Shown here: positions 16,333-22,757 of the stretch, piece by piece
Position numbering within the stretch: the stretch's first letter is position 1
Layout of the letters: each line of letters starts with the position of its first letter
Assembly (NCBI GenBank): GCA_000416085.1
Contig: KE356579.1
Location: 436,142 to 458,898 of the forward strand
Length of the DNA stretch: 22,757 nt
From: a halophilic archaeon J07HX64
Lineage (GTDB): Archaea > Halobacteriota > Halobacteria > Halobacteriales > Haloarculaceae
Reading direction: 5' to 3'
Notes under the pieces: model-generated
Database searches by the model: none
Seen by the model: only the letters and a program-made list of their open reading frames with translations
What the model was told of the DNA's origin: nothing
Made by a program: the position numbers and the translations under genes

Positions 16333-18603
16333 TCACTCGTCGGGATCACCGGTTTGTCGTCCGGGTGTGTCGACGAGAATAGCGGTGTCTGCCTGGAACC
16401 CCGCGGTGAGGCTCTCCACCGGGTCGTCGGTGTCGAGTGACGCCCTCGTCCTCCGCATCAGCGTCTCCTGTGTGGCGACCGCGGGCTCTCCGTCCGGTTG
16501 TTGCTGGTCGTAGCTCCCGTCGGGGTTCATTATCCACCGCTGCGCGTTGTCCGCCAGGATCAGTTCGAGATTGAACCTCAACTGGCGGCGGAGCGTCGGG
16601 TCCTCGACGGGGGTCACAGCCTCGACACGGTGGTCGAGATTCCGTGTCATCCAATCGGCGCTGCCGATGTAGTACTCCGGTCGTCCACCGCCGGTGTCAA
16701 TCGTCTTCGGGTCGTCGGCCCGCGCACCGTTCTCGAAGTAGAAGATGCGGGAGTGTTCGAGAAACGGACCGACGATCGAGTGGACAGAGATCGAGTCGCT
16801 GATACCGTCGAGTCCCGGGCGGAGTCGACAGATGTCACGGACGATGAGGTCGATATCGACACCGGCCATCGACGCCCGATACAGCTCCTCGATGATCTCC
16901 GGGTCCTCGAGGCTGTTCACCTTCACCACGATACGGGCCGGTTCCCCGGCCTGTGCGTACGCGGCCTCGCGGCGGATGTACCGGGTGAACTGCTCGCGCA
17001 TCGTCACGGGTGCAACGAGCAGCTTGTGGAACTCCTTGTCGAGACCCGGCCCGGTGAAGGAGTTGAACAGTGTGACCAGGTCCTGTCCGATATCCCGGTC
17101 CGAGGTCAACACCCCGAGGTCGACGTAGCTCTTTGCCGTCTCGGAGTGGTAGTTGCCGGTGCCGATGTGCGAGTAGAGCGTGACACCGTCGTCGTCGTCC
17201 CGGACGACCAGCGCAGTCTTGCTGTGGGTCTTCAGCCCGAGGGTGCCGTAGGCAACGTGGATACCGTTCTCCTCCAGGCGACGGACCCAGTCGAGGTTGT
17301 TCTGCTCGTCGAACCGGGCTTTCAACTCGACCATGACGGCGACCTGTTTGCCGTTGTCGGCGGCCTCGATGAGTGATTGGATCACCTCCGAATCGCTCGC
17401 AGTCCTGTAGATCGCCGCCTTCACCGCCAGCACGTTGGGGTCGTTTGCCGCCTCCGTGAGAAACCGCTGGACTGTCTCGCCGAAGTCGTGATACGGGTGG
17501 TGCAACAGGATGTCCCCCTCGTTTATGTTGACGAAGATACTCTGCTCGTCGCTGTCGGTCTCCTCGCCCTCGAACACCGAGGGGCTGTCTCCCGCGAGCC
17601 GCGGGTGAGAGGCCGGTGACCACGGCTCCCGTTTCAGTTCGGGCCGGTCGAGGTCGGTCAGCGAGGCGAAATCGCGGTAGTCTATCGGCCCGTCGAGGTC
17701 GTAGATCTCGGGCTCGCTGAGATCCAGTTGCTCCTGTAGCGTTTTCCGGATGTACGGGTCCGCGTCCGACTCGATCTCCATCCGAACAACACTCGCAAAC
17801 CGGCGCTGCTCGAGTACGTCCTTTATCATGTCGATGAGGTCCTCGGCGACCTCCTCGTTGCGGCTTATCTCGGCGTTGCGTGTCAGGCGAAACAGAGCCG
17901 TGTCGAGCACCTCGACGTTCGGCAACAGGACGTCGAGATTGTTTCTGATGATGTCCTCGATGAGCGCGTACCGTGAGTCCTCGGCGACCTCGATCAGTCG
18001 CGGCCGGTTCGGCGGGATCTTGATACGGGTGAACGTCTTTCCCTCGACGTTCGGCTGCCCGGTGAGAACTGCGAGTGACAGCGACCGGTTCGATATAAAC
18101 GGGAACGGGTGTGCCGGGTCGAACGAGAGCGGTGTCAGGGTCGGCTTGATCGACTGCTCGAAGTGATCGTCTACCGCCTCCTGGTGTCGGTCACTCAACT
18201 GGTCGTAGGACACTATCTCGATACCCTCCTCCGCGAGTGCCGGACGGATCTGTCTCTCGTAACAGTCTGCCTGTTGCTCGAGGAGCGGTCGGAGCTGTGC
18301 CTGGACTGCCTCCCACTGCTCGCGCGGTGTTCGGCCGTCCACCGTCTCCTCGGTAACGCCGGCCTCGATCTGTTGTTTGAGACCGCCGATGCGTTTCATA
18401 ACGAACTCGTCCAGATTCCGCGTGACGATAGAGAGAAACCGCACCCGTTCGAGCAGCGGGTTCTGCTCGTCCAGGGTCTGTTGCAGGACCCGCTGCTGGA
18501 AGGCGAGTTCGCTCAACTCGCGGCTCAGATACAGCTCCGGGTCGGTCAGGTCGACATCTGTCGGCTCGTACGGCTCGATCTGTGGGCTGTTCTGTGTGGG
18601 CAT
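16333..18603 (-). CDS. ppk1: Polyphosphate kinase 1
   Basis: A 756-residue PPK1, which reversibly moves the terminal phosphate of ATP to long-chain polyphosphate. The N-terminal domain is recognised by YLSRELSELAFQQRVL and FLSIVTRNLDEFVMKR. The catalytic residues known from the E. coli enzyme appear at a constant offset of 25: R400 (R375), R430 (R405), H460 in KTHSKTALV (the autophosphorylated H435) and H617 in FLEHSRIFYF (H592). GTGNYHSETAKSYVD (481-495) is the strongest family signature. All domains are present and the length is slightly above average because of a tail of about 50 residues. It starts 12 nt after the phosphatase gene, so the two share one mRNA. Several haloarchaea lack ppk1, so its presence here is informative. 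Confidence 0.94.
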   Translation of the reverse strand: MPTQNSPQIEPYEPTDVDLTDPELYLSRELSELAFQQRVLQQTLDEQNPLLERVRFLSIVTRNLDEFVMKRIGGLKQQIEAGVTEETVDGRTPREQWEAVQAQLRPLLEQQADCYERQIRPALAEEGIEIVSYDQLSDRHQEAVDDHFEQSIKPTLTPLSFDPAHPFPFISNRSLSLAVLTGQPNVEGKTFTRIKIPPNRPRLIEVAEDSRYALIEDIIRNNLDVLLPNVEVLDTALFRLTRNAEISRNEEVAEDLIDMIKDVLEQRRFASVVRMEIESDADPYIRKTLQEQLDLSEPEIYDLDGPIDYRDFASLTDLDRPELKREPWSPASHPRLAGDSPSVFEGEETDSDEQSIFVNINEGDILLHHPYHDFGETVQRFLTEAANDPNVLAVKAAIYRTASDSEVIQSLIEAADNGKQVAVMVELKARFDEQNNLDWVRRLEENGIHVAYGTLGLKTHSKTALVVRDDDDGVTLYSHIGTGNYHSETAKSYVDLGVLTSDRDIGQDLVTLFNSFTGPGLDKEFHKLLVAPVTMREQFTRYIRREAAYAQAGEPARIVVKVNSLEDPEIIEELYRASMAGVDIDLIVRDICRLRPGLDGISDSISVHSIVGPFLEHSRIFYFENGARADDPKTIDTGGGRPEYYIGSADWMTRNLDHRVEAVTPVEDPTLRRQLRFNLELILADNAQRWIMNPDGSYDQQQPDGEPAVATQETLMRRTRASLDTDDPVESLTAGFQADTAILVDTPGRQTGDPDE

Positions 18604-18615
18604 ATACGTTTGCGG

Positions 18616-19323
18616 TTAGCTTTTGCGGACCTCCGGCTGTGGGTTAACGATACTGTCAGCGGCGCGTGAGTGGTAGGTTTCCGGTGGGTCGACCGAGCGC
18701 AGTGTCTCGGCCCGGTAGTCGTATGCGGTCAACTGTCCGCCGTAGACACACCCTGTATCGAGACCGACAGCGTACCTGCTCTCCAGTGGTTTCGCGAGCA
18801 CGGTGTGTCCGAAGAACACGCGCGGGAGTGTGTCCCGGGTTTCGAACCAGTACGGACGGTTGTACCCACCCTCCGGGGCCAGCGACCGCGCGTTCAGCAC
18901 CTCTGTGAGGCTGTGGTCGACAAACGGTTTCCGGTGGTCGATACCGCCGTGGACGACCATCACGTCGTCCCAGGAGAGAACCGCCGGGAGCGACTCCAGA
19001 TACGACAGGTCGTCGTCGGTCAGCGAGTCGAGCGAACTGCGGCCGTCTATGAGTTTCTGCTCGTTGTTCCCGCGGACGGCACGGAGGTTCGGACGCGTTC
19101 TGAGGAGTTCGAGCACCCCACTGCTGTCCGGTCCCTTTCGGAGGAGGTCGCCGACGAACACGACGAGGTCATCAGGTGACAGCTCCAGACTGTCGAGCAA
19201 CCGCTCCAGCGTCCCCCGACAGCCGTGGACGTCACCGACGACGTAGATATCCTCCCAGGCTGTGCTGTCGATGCGCTCGTGTGGGATACTGCTCTCAGTC
19301 CCGGGTGGTAGTTCTGGCTGCAT
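18616..19323 (-). CDS. PPP-superfamily metallophosphatase with GNNE motif
   Basis: A 235-residue calcineurin-like phosphatase of the PPP type, as in PrpA/PrpE/ApaH relatives. The metal site is formed by GDVHG (30-34), GDLLRKG (58-64), H125 in VVHGG, H173 in FFGHT and GLDTGCVYGG (187-196). The usual GNHE is GNNE (85-88): the His that acts as general acid in PPP phosphatases is Asn. I believe haloarchaeal relatives often share this, but cannot check. Possible substrates are phosphoproteins, diadenosine polyphosphates or polyphosphate. The gene is 12 nt upstream of ppk1 in one operon, which favours a role in phosphate or nucleotide polyphosphate metabolism. The ATG at 19323 follows AGGAGAGG, a plausible ribosome binding site. 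Confidence 0.82.
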   Translation of the reverse strand: MQPELPPGTESSIPHERIDSTAWEDIYVVGDVHGCRGTLERLLDSLELSPDDLVVFVGDLLRKGPDSSGVLELLRTRPNLRAVRGNNEQKLIDGRSSLDSLTDDDLSYLESLPAVLSWDDVMVVHGGIDHRKPFVDHSLTEVLNARSLAPEGGYNRPYWFETRDTLPRVFFGHTVLAKPLESRYAVGLDTGCVYGGQLTAYDYRAETLRSVDPPETYHSRAADSIVNPQPEVRKS

Positions 19324-19355
19324 GAGAATCCTCTCCTGACCTGGCCGCTTGGATA

Positions 19356-19366
19356 CCTATATTACC
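19356..19366 (-). promoter_or_regulatory. TATA box of the phosphatase-ppk1 operon
   Basis: GGTAATATAGG on the minus strand would place transcription near 19335, leaving a leader of about 12 nt that contains an AGGAG element. A second AT-rich stretch, CTTAAATATCT (about 19374-19384), lies upstream and could be an alternative promoter giving a longer leader. Confidence 0.5.
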
Positions 19367-19523
19367 GTCGGGCAGATATTTAAGCGGTTCTATGACTGTG
19401 GCCTGTCTGCACCGCGGCGACTGGACCACCCCCGCCACACCGACCACGAGCGCCGTGACACCGCGGAACGCGGTGACCGGACCGACTCACTCACGCGGGC
19501 GGAACTCTCGGCCTGTACGCCGA

Positions 19524-19538
19524 GGGGTGTATCACCCC
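19524..19538 (-). terminator. Hairpin across the stop codon of the wHTH gene
   Basis: GGGGTG (19524-19529) and CACCCC (19533-19538) pair around a 3-base loop. The stop codon of the dual winged-helix gene (19532-19534) lies inside it. It may mark the 3' end of this two-gene operon. No U tract follows. Confidence 0.4.
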
Positions 19539-20071
19539 CAGAAATCGATAACACGGTCGACCGCGCGGTCGACGAAACTCTCCTGATACCGGACGAGCAG
19601 CCCCATCGTGAGCTCCTCGTCCTCGACGGCGTAGAAGGTGGTCCGACCCTCTGTCACCTCTGTCACGACCGCCTCGTCGACGAGTCGCGAGATGTGCCAG
19701 GAGACCGTCGGCGGCGACACACCCACCGTGTCGGCGATATCCCGGTTGCGAGCGGGACCCTCCTCGAGCAGAAAAAGCAGGATGTGGCGTGTGGTTTCGT
19801 AGCGCAGTGAGGACAGCACGGTCCGTTCCGCCTCGTCGAGCGCCTGCGCGACGAACACCCGGCGTTTTCCCTGATGATCCTCGCTCACGAGCACGTCGTA
19901 CTCCTCCAGCGTGTCTAGATGATACTGGAGCAACCCTGTCTCCATCTCGAGGTCCCGTTTGAGCTGGCTGAAGTGCACCCCCGGGCTCTCCTGCACGTAA
20001 TCGAATATCTCCTTCCGGGTGTCCAGTTCGAGGACATCCGTAGAGTCGTCGTCCAGATCAGGGCCAGGCAT
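19532..20071 (-). CDS. Dual winged-helix transcription regulator
   Basis: A 179-residue cytoplasmic protein with two winged-helix domains. The first (about 18-75) has FSQLKRDLEMETGLLQYHLDTL. The second (about 85-150) has NRDIADTVGVSPPTVSWHISRLVD with a wing at TEVTEGRTTFYAV. Both resemble the ArsR/MarR-like helices common in haloarchaeal regulators. No Cys or ligand-binding domain is visible, so any signal is probably a protein partner or small molecule bound at the dimer interface. It is the second gene after the DUF7521-like membrane protein, 29 nt downstream on one transcript, which suggests a membrane-linked regulatory pair. The target genes are unknown. The ATG at 20069-20071 is the only good start. 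Confidence 0.8.
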   Translation of the reverse strand: MPGPDLDDDSTDVLELDTRKEIFDYVQESPGVHFSQLKRDLEMETGLLQYHLDTLEEYDVLVSEDHQGKRRVFVAQALDEAERTVLSSLRYETTRHILLFLLEEGPARNRDIADTVGVSPPTVSWHISRLVDEAVVTEVTEGRTTFYAVEDEELTMGLLVRYQESFVDRAVDRVIDFWG

Positions 20072-20100
20072 CCTCCTCTACTGTCTCCGGGTGTGTGCTC

Positions 20101-20400
20101 TCATTGTTTCTGCCACTCGAACCGGCGGAGAACTGTCATGAGCAGGAGCAACGAGATGCCCAGCGCGAACAGACTCGTGAGCAACTCGAAGTTCGGGATC
20201 CCCTCATCGAGGAACTCGTCACCGACCTCCACCAAGATGTTCGTCGCCAGCAACGCCGCGAGCAGTGACACGATGAGAACTCCCCGGAGCCGTGTCCGGT
20301 AGTACGCGAGTGCCGTGATCAGAAACACTACCAGCGTTATCAGGAGTGTGACGACGTTGATCAGGTTCTCCGGTTCGAGGAGTTCGAGTTCGGACATCAT
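20101..20400 (-). CDS. Small three-helix membrane protein (DUF7521-like)
   Basis: A 99-residue membrane protein with three hydrophobic segments: about 14-37 (VVTLLITLVVFLITALAYY), 40-58 (VLIVSLLAALLATNILVEV) and 71-92 (FELLTSLFALGISLLLLM). The loop between helices two and three is acidic. Size and helix spacing match a haloarchaeal family I recall as DUF7521, which often lies beside winged-helix genes. No enzyme motif is present. It is the first gene of the operon with the dual wHTH regulator. It may sense a membrane state or sequester the regulator, which is only an inference. The ATG at 20400 and the next one at 20397 are both possible starts. An AT-rich element (CCTAAAACGAAC, 20436-20447) upstream could be the promoter. 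Confidence 0.75.
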   Translation of the reverse strand: MMSELELLEPENLINVVTLLITLVVFLITALAYYRTRLRGVLIVSLLAALLATNILVEVGDEFLDEGIPNFELLTSLFALGISLLLLMTVLRRFEWQKQ

Positions 20401-20680
20401 CTGAACTCAGGTATCGGGTACATGTGAATGGTGTGTTCGTTTTAGGTGTTCTGTCCGGGGTCGCCCGCTATCCTCCCAGTCTGTGCAGCCGACCTGCCCG
20501 AACTGTCGCCGTCTCCGACAGTCATGTCGCCGCTCCCGTTTCCTGCACGATTGTCGCTCTCGACTGGCGTGTGTTCGCTCCGCTCACCTCTCGAACTACT
20601 GTCGTCCGTGCCGGAGGACAGTGCGCGTCGCGGGGATACTGTCGGTGTCTCTGGTCGACACCCTGGACTGTACTCACCGC
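20401..20680. other. Intergenic region with a weak hairpin after the PepSY gene
   Basis: I see no supported gene; overlapping plus-strand open frames have no family resemblance. GGTGTC (20644-20649) and GACACC (20657-20662) can pair with a 7-base loop 19 nt past the stop of the PepSY-like gene, perhaps its 3' end. The right part also holds the promoter of the DUF7521-like gene. Confidence 0.45.
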
Positions 20681-21259
20681 TCAGCTGTCGTCCTCGTACC
20701 CGTCATCACCCTCCTCCTCGTCCTCCTGTTCGACTCCGAGGACGGTGCCGTTGTTGGCGTGAACGGCAACCTCGCTGACGGTGCCGTCGTCGGTCTCGAT
20801 CTCGACCTCGTAGACGGGTGTGCCGTTCTCCGACTCGAGTTCGACCTCGAGCACTGCCCCGCCCACCTCGCCTGTTGCGACGTCTCTGGCCTCCTGCTCG
20901 GTCAGCGAGACATCGTCCGGTGAGACCGACCTCTCTTGCTCGTCCTCGTCTTCCTCGTCCTCCTGTTCGACTCCGAGGACACTGCCGGTGTTAGCGTGAA
21001 CGGCAGCCTCGCTGACACTGCCGTTGTCGGTCTCGATCTCGACCTCGTAGGCGGGGGTGCCGTTCTCCGACTCGAGTTCGACTTCGAGCACGGTCCCGCC
21101 CACCTCGCCGGTCGCGATGTCTCTGGCCTCCTGCTCGGTCAGCGAGACATCGTCCGGTGAGATGGAGTCGTTGCCGTTCATCTGTGACGCCACCGTGGTA
21201 CCACCGCCTGCGAGTACGAGGCCTGCTGCTCCCAGCAGACTGCGTCGGTTGAGATCCAT
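20681..21259 (-). CDS. Secreted acidic protein with two tandem PepSY-like repeats
   Basis: A 192-residue exported protein. The N-terminus has a Tat-type signal (LNRRSLLGAAGLVLAGGG, residues 3-20), with no lipobox Cys, so it is probably released or held by other means. Two near-identical 79-residue units follow, S32-R110 and from S111 on. Each begins SPDDVSLTEQEARDIA/VATGEV and continues with VLEVELESENGTP, YEVEIETD and a final VHAN-GVLGV-like strand. This is the PepSY pattern of a helix plus paired strands. Each unit ends in a highly acidic linker. PepSY domains often inhibit or chaperone peptidases, or act in the cell envelope. The exact target is unknown. The ATG at 21259 is preferred over the GTG at 21280 because of the signal peptide and a GAGAGGA element ahead of it. 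Confidence 0.8.
   Translation of the reverse strand: MDLNRRSLLGAAGLVLAGGGTTVASQMNGNDSISPDDVSLTEQEARDIATGEVGGTVLEVELESENGTPAYEVEIETDNGSVSEAAVHANTGSVLGVEQEDEEDEDEQERSVSPDDVSLTEQEARDVATGEVGGAVLEVELESENGTPVYEVEIETDDGTVSEVAVHANNGTVLGVEQEDEEEGDDGYEDDS
20693..21166 (-). repeat. Tandem duplication of a 237-bp unit (PepSY-like repeat)
   Basis: Bases 20930-21166 and 20693-20929 are two copies, 79 codons apart. Long stretches match at DNA level, for example the segments starting at 20884 and 21121, both exactly 237 apart. The reading frame is kept, so the duplication doubled the domain. Divergence is concentrated in the acidic linker and a few substitutions. Confidence 0.85.
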
Positions 21260-21293
21260 CGTTGTGTCCTCTCGATACACCGTAGGGTACCCA

Positions 21294-21302
21294 CAGATAA
21301 GT
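21294..21302 (-). promoter_or_regulatory. TATA-like element of the PepSY gene
   Basis: ACTTATCTG on the minus strand would start transcription near 21272, about 13 nt before the ATG at 21259. A GAGAGGA purine stretch lies in that short leader. Confidence 0.4.
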
Positions 21303-21397
21303 GTAATTTGGTATATTAGTCTAACAGTGGTACGCCGGGCTAACGGATCGCTATCTCATCGTGTTTTCGACAGTTCGCGGACAGAGGGAGCCGGTGA

Positions 21398-21413
21398 CGG
21401 CACACGTGTGCCG
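21398..21413. promoter_or_regulatory. Perfect 16-bp palindrome after the aldo/keto reductase gene
   Basis: CGGCACACGTGTGCCG is an exact palindrome, ending 5 nt past the stop of the reductase gene and about 95 nt upstream of the PepSY promoter. It could fold into a stem as the reductase terminator, or be a dimer-binding site. No spacer loop is present, so a protein-binding site is at least as likely as a hairpin. Confidence 0.45.
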
Positions 21414-21418
21414 GGGTA

Positions 21419-22237
21419 TCAGACGCCAATCTGGCCACGGGCCATCGCCAGACCGGTCTTCAGGTAGGAGGGGCGGGTCACCTCGTCGTGTTCCTCGCTG
21501 GTGAGCATGAAATCGAAGATATCGACGTTGTCCTCGATGTGTTCACGGCTGGTCGACATCGGAATAGAGATAACGTTCTCGTGCTGTGTGACCCACCGGA
21601 GCGCGACCTGTGGGGCGGACTTGCCGTAGCGTTCGCCGATGCTCGCGAGCAGGTTGTCGCCAACGGCACCGCCGTTTGCCAGCGGACTGTACGCTGTCAG
21701 AAGCACATCGTTGTCCTGGCAGTACCGGAGCAGTTCCCGCTGTGGCCACCACGGGTGAAACAGCACCTGGTTCGTGAGGATAGGGGCCTCGGAGTGCTCG
21801 CGGGCGCGGTCGAGCTGGTCGATGTCGAAGTTCGAGACACCGATGAACCGCGTTAGCCCCCGGTCGACGGCCTCGTTCAGACCCCGCATCACCGTCTCCA
21901 TGTCGGCCAGTGGATGTGGGAAGTGGATGAGCAACAGGTCGACCTGCTCGACCCCGAGCCGCTCGACACTCCCCTCGACGGAGGCCGCGATATCCTCGAC
22001 ACTCCGGTTCGATGGGTCGACCTTCGTCGTCAGGAAGAGCTCCTCGCGGTCGACGTCGGCCGCCGCGATGGCCTCCCCGACCCCGTCCTCGTTCTCGTAC
22101 ACCTGTGCGGTGTCGATGTGCCGGTAGCCGGCCGCCAGCGCGTGGGACACACTCTCCGCCGCGGTCTCGCTGTCCATCTGCCAGGTCCCGAGTCCGAGTT
22201 TGGGCACCGGTTCGGCACAGCATATCTCGTGTTCCAT
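21419..22237 (-). CDS. Aldo/keto reductase
   Basis: A 272-residue cytoplasmic NAD(P)H-dependent reductase with a (beta/alpha)8 barrel. The catalytic tetrad is complete: D42 and Y47 in DTAQVYENE, K72 in TTK and H105 in LLIHFPHP. GLGTWQM near the start, FIGVSNFD, TAYSPLANGG and IPMSTSREHIEDN are family motifs; the last contacts the cofactor phosphate or adenine. It fits the 2,5-diketo-gluconate reductase-type group of AKRs, which act on many aldehydes and ketones, so the natural substrate cannot be named. It has its own TATA box 26 nt upstream and seems to be a single-gene transcript. The palindrome at 21398-21413 follows the stop. Confidence 0.9.
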   Translation of the reverse strand: MEHEICCAEPVPKLGLGTWQMDSETAAESVSHALAAGYRHIDTAQVYENEDGVGEAIAAADVDREELFLTTKVDPSNRSVEDIAASVEGSVERLGVEQVDLLLIHFPHPLADMETVMRGLNEAVDRGLTRFIGVSNFDIDQLDRAREHSEAPILTNQVLFHPWWPQRELLRYCQDNDVLLTAYSPLANGGAVGDNLLASIGERYGKSAPQVALRWVTQHENVISIPMSTSREHIEDNVDIFDFMLTSEEHDEVTRPSYLKTGLAMARGQIGV

Positions 22238-22258
22238 ACACCACGCTCGTGTCGCCAG

Positions 22259-22267
22259 TCAAAAAGC
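22259..22267 (-). promoter_or_regulatory. TATA-like element of the aldo/keto reductase gene
   Basis: CTTTTTGAC on the minus strand is centred 26 nt before the ATG at 22237, so the transcript should be leaderless. This supports that start. Confidence 0.5.
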
Positions 22268-22352
22268 GCTATCTATTATCCAGCACGGGTTCCAACGGAC
22301 ACGTGGCCAGCCAGACCAGACCCTCGGACCGGGAACAGATCCGCTGGCCCTG

Positions 22353-22676
22353 TCACCCACGAGCGGACCCGCTCGTGTGCCCACCCACAGGCGCGGGTGC
22401 TCCGTTCAGTGTCACCTCCGAGAGGGAGCGGCTGTGTTCCCGGGGTCCCGACAGTTCGAGCGCGTCACCGAACACCGCGAGGCCGCGCCCGCGGTCGACC
22501 CGCTCGAGCGCGGGTAGCGACGTTCTCTCACCGGTCCGGGGCGCCACCGGGTGGATGTCGCAAACGGCACTGAACTGGCTGTGACCGTCGCCGACTGCCC
22601 ACACGACCTGTGGCCGGTCGAGCAGGTTGCGACACGACCGCGGGGTCGTCGACTCCACATGACAGCCGCTACCCAC
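22353..22676 (-). CDS. Unrecognised small protein (probable)
   Basis: A 107-residue open frame with strong G/C preference at third codon positions, as in the real genes here and unlike shadow frames. It reads RNLLDRPQVVWAVGDGHSQF, then CDIHPVAPRTGERTSLPALE, then GRGLAVFGDALELSG, a pattern that looks like a folded soluble domain. I do not recognise a family. No signal peptide, membrane helix or metal motif is clear. The GTG at 22676 is the only upstream start in frame; a GTG at 22658 is an alternative. A stop lies shortly upstream, so it is not the tail of a larger gene. It could still be a remnant. The reductase gene follows 115 nt downstream with its own promoter. Confidence 0.45.
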   Translation of the reverse strand: MGSGCHVESTTPRSCRNLLDRPQVVWAVGDGHSQFSAVCDIHPVAPRTGERTSLPALERVDRGRGLAVFGDALELSGPREHSRSLSEVTLNGAPAPVGGHTSGSARG

Positions 22677-22726
22677 ACCTGTCGAGTCCGCCGTTGTTAG
22701 CTCTCGCTACCGGTCTGTTGTTCCCC

Positions 22727-22751
22727 GCCGGATTCAAACCAACCGTCCGGC
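22727..22751. repeat. Inverted repeat at the right edge
   Basis: GCCGGA (22727-22732) and TCCGGC (22746-22751) pair around a 13-base loop. The minus strand here also reads as a plausible short C-terminus (PDGWFESGG), but a TAA precedes it in that frame at the window edge. I cannot say which gene, if any, ends here. Confidence 0.35.
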
Positions 22752-22757
22752 TCTTAC

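Noticed and set aside
10574..19918. Apparent scarcity of CTAG (I noticed only 10574-10577 and 19915-19918)
   Set aside because: CTAG avoidance is known for haloarchaea and my reading was not an exhaustive count, so it is not a finding specific to this window.
20424..20923. Plus-strand open frames of 110-146 codons
   Set aside because: They are rich in Arg, Ser and Pro, lack family similarity and partly lie antisense to the PepSY gene.
22721..22757. A tRNA T-loop-like stretch (ATTCAAACC) at the right edge
   Set aside because: The flanking bases do not form a T-stem on either strand and no other cloverleaf arms are present.

Overview
The window reads as a core chromosomal segment of a haloarchaeon (class Halobacteria; I do not assign a genus). 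The evidence is high G+C with strong G/C preference at third codon positions, very acidic proteins, a Tat-dependent lipoprotein, haloarchaea-type families (DUF7351-, DUF7529- and DUF7521-like proteins, archaeal RibL, duplicated-repeat EndA, KH-KH-MBL-betaCASP aCPSF1), and many TATA boxes placed 24-30 nt before a start codon, as expected for leaderless transcripts. No rRNA, tRNA, CRISPR array, insertion sequence or prophage gene was recognised.

Layout. 1-261: no convincing gene; a strong hairpin lies downstream of ribL. 262-1175 (-): a JAMM metalloprotease gene overlapping ribL (FAD synthase) by 4 nt. 1423-2376 (+): a winged-helix protein with zinc-ribbon-like Cys clusters. 2677-8953 (+): a complete dipeptide/oligopeptide-type ABC transporter operon (Tat lipoprotein binding protein, two permeases, two ATPases) ending in a hairpin plus T6 tract. 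9002-9475 (+): a DUF7529-like protein. 9636-10679 (+): endA, the tRNA-splicing endonuclease. 10726-11074 (+): a frameshifted winged-helix regulator, missing from simple ORF calls. 11148-12833 (-): a 7TM-PAS sensor histidine kinase. 13169-15094 (+): aCPSF1/FttA, the archaeal transcription-termination ribonuclease, with a leader of about 115 nt. 15204-16139 (-): an HtpX-like M48 membrane protease. 16333-19323 (-): a PPP-family phosphatase and polyphosphate kinase (ppk1) operon. 19532-20400 (-): a three-helix membrane protein (DUF7521-like) with a dual winged-helix regulator. 20681-21259 (-): a secreted acidic protein of two tandemly duplicated PepSY-like repeats. 21419-22237 (-): an aldo/keto reductase. 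22353-22676 (-): a probable but unrecognised ORF.

How the genes work together. The five dpp-like genes form one transporter. The phosphatase and PPK1 are co-transcribed and point to polyphosphate or nucleotide phosphate metabolism. The JAMM protein and RibL are translationally coupled. The DUF7521-like and wHTH genes look like a membrane-protein/regulator pair. aCPSF1 and EndA are separate RNA-processing functions. Many transcript ends carry compact GC-rich hairpins, most of them without a U tract.

I found no clearly new multi-gene defence or mobile system. The more unusual items are the frameshifted regulator with an A7 tract, the long structured leader and competing 3' hairpins of aCPSF1, the PPP-PPK1 pair with its GNNE variant, the roughly 94-residue insertion between cysteines of the second transporter ATPase, and the exact 79-codon duplication in the PepSY-like protein.
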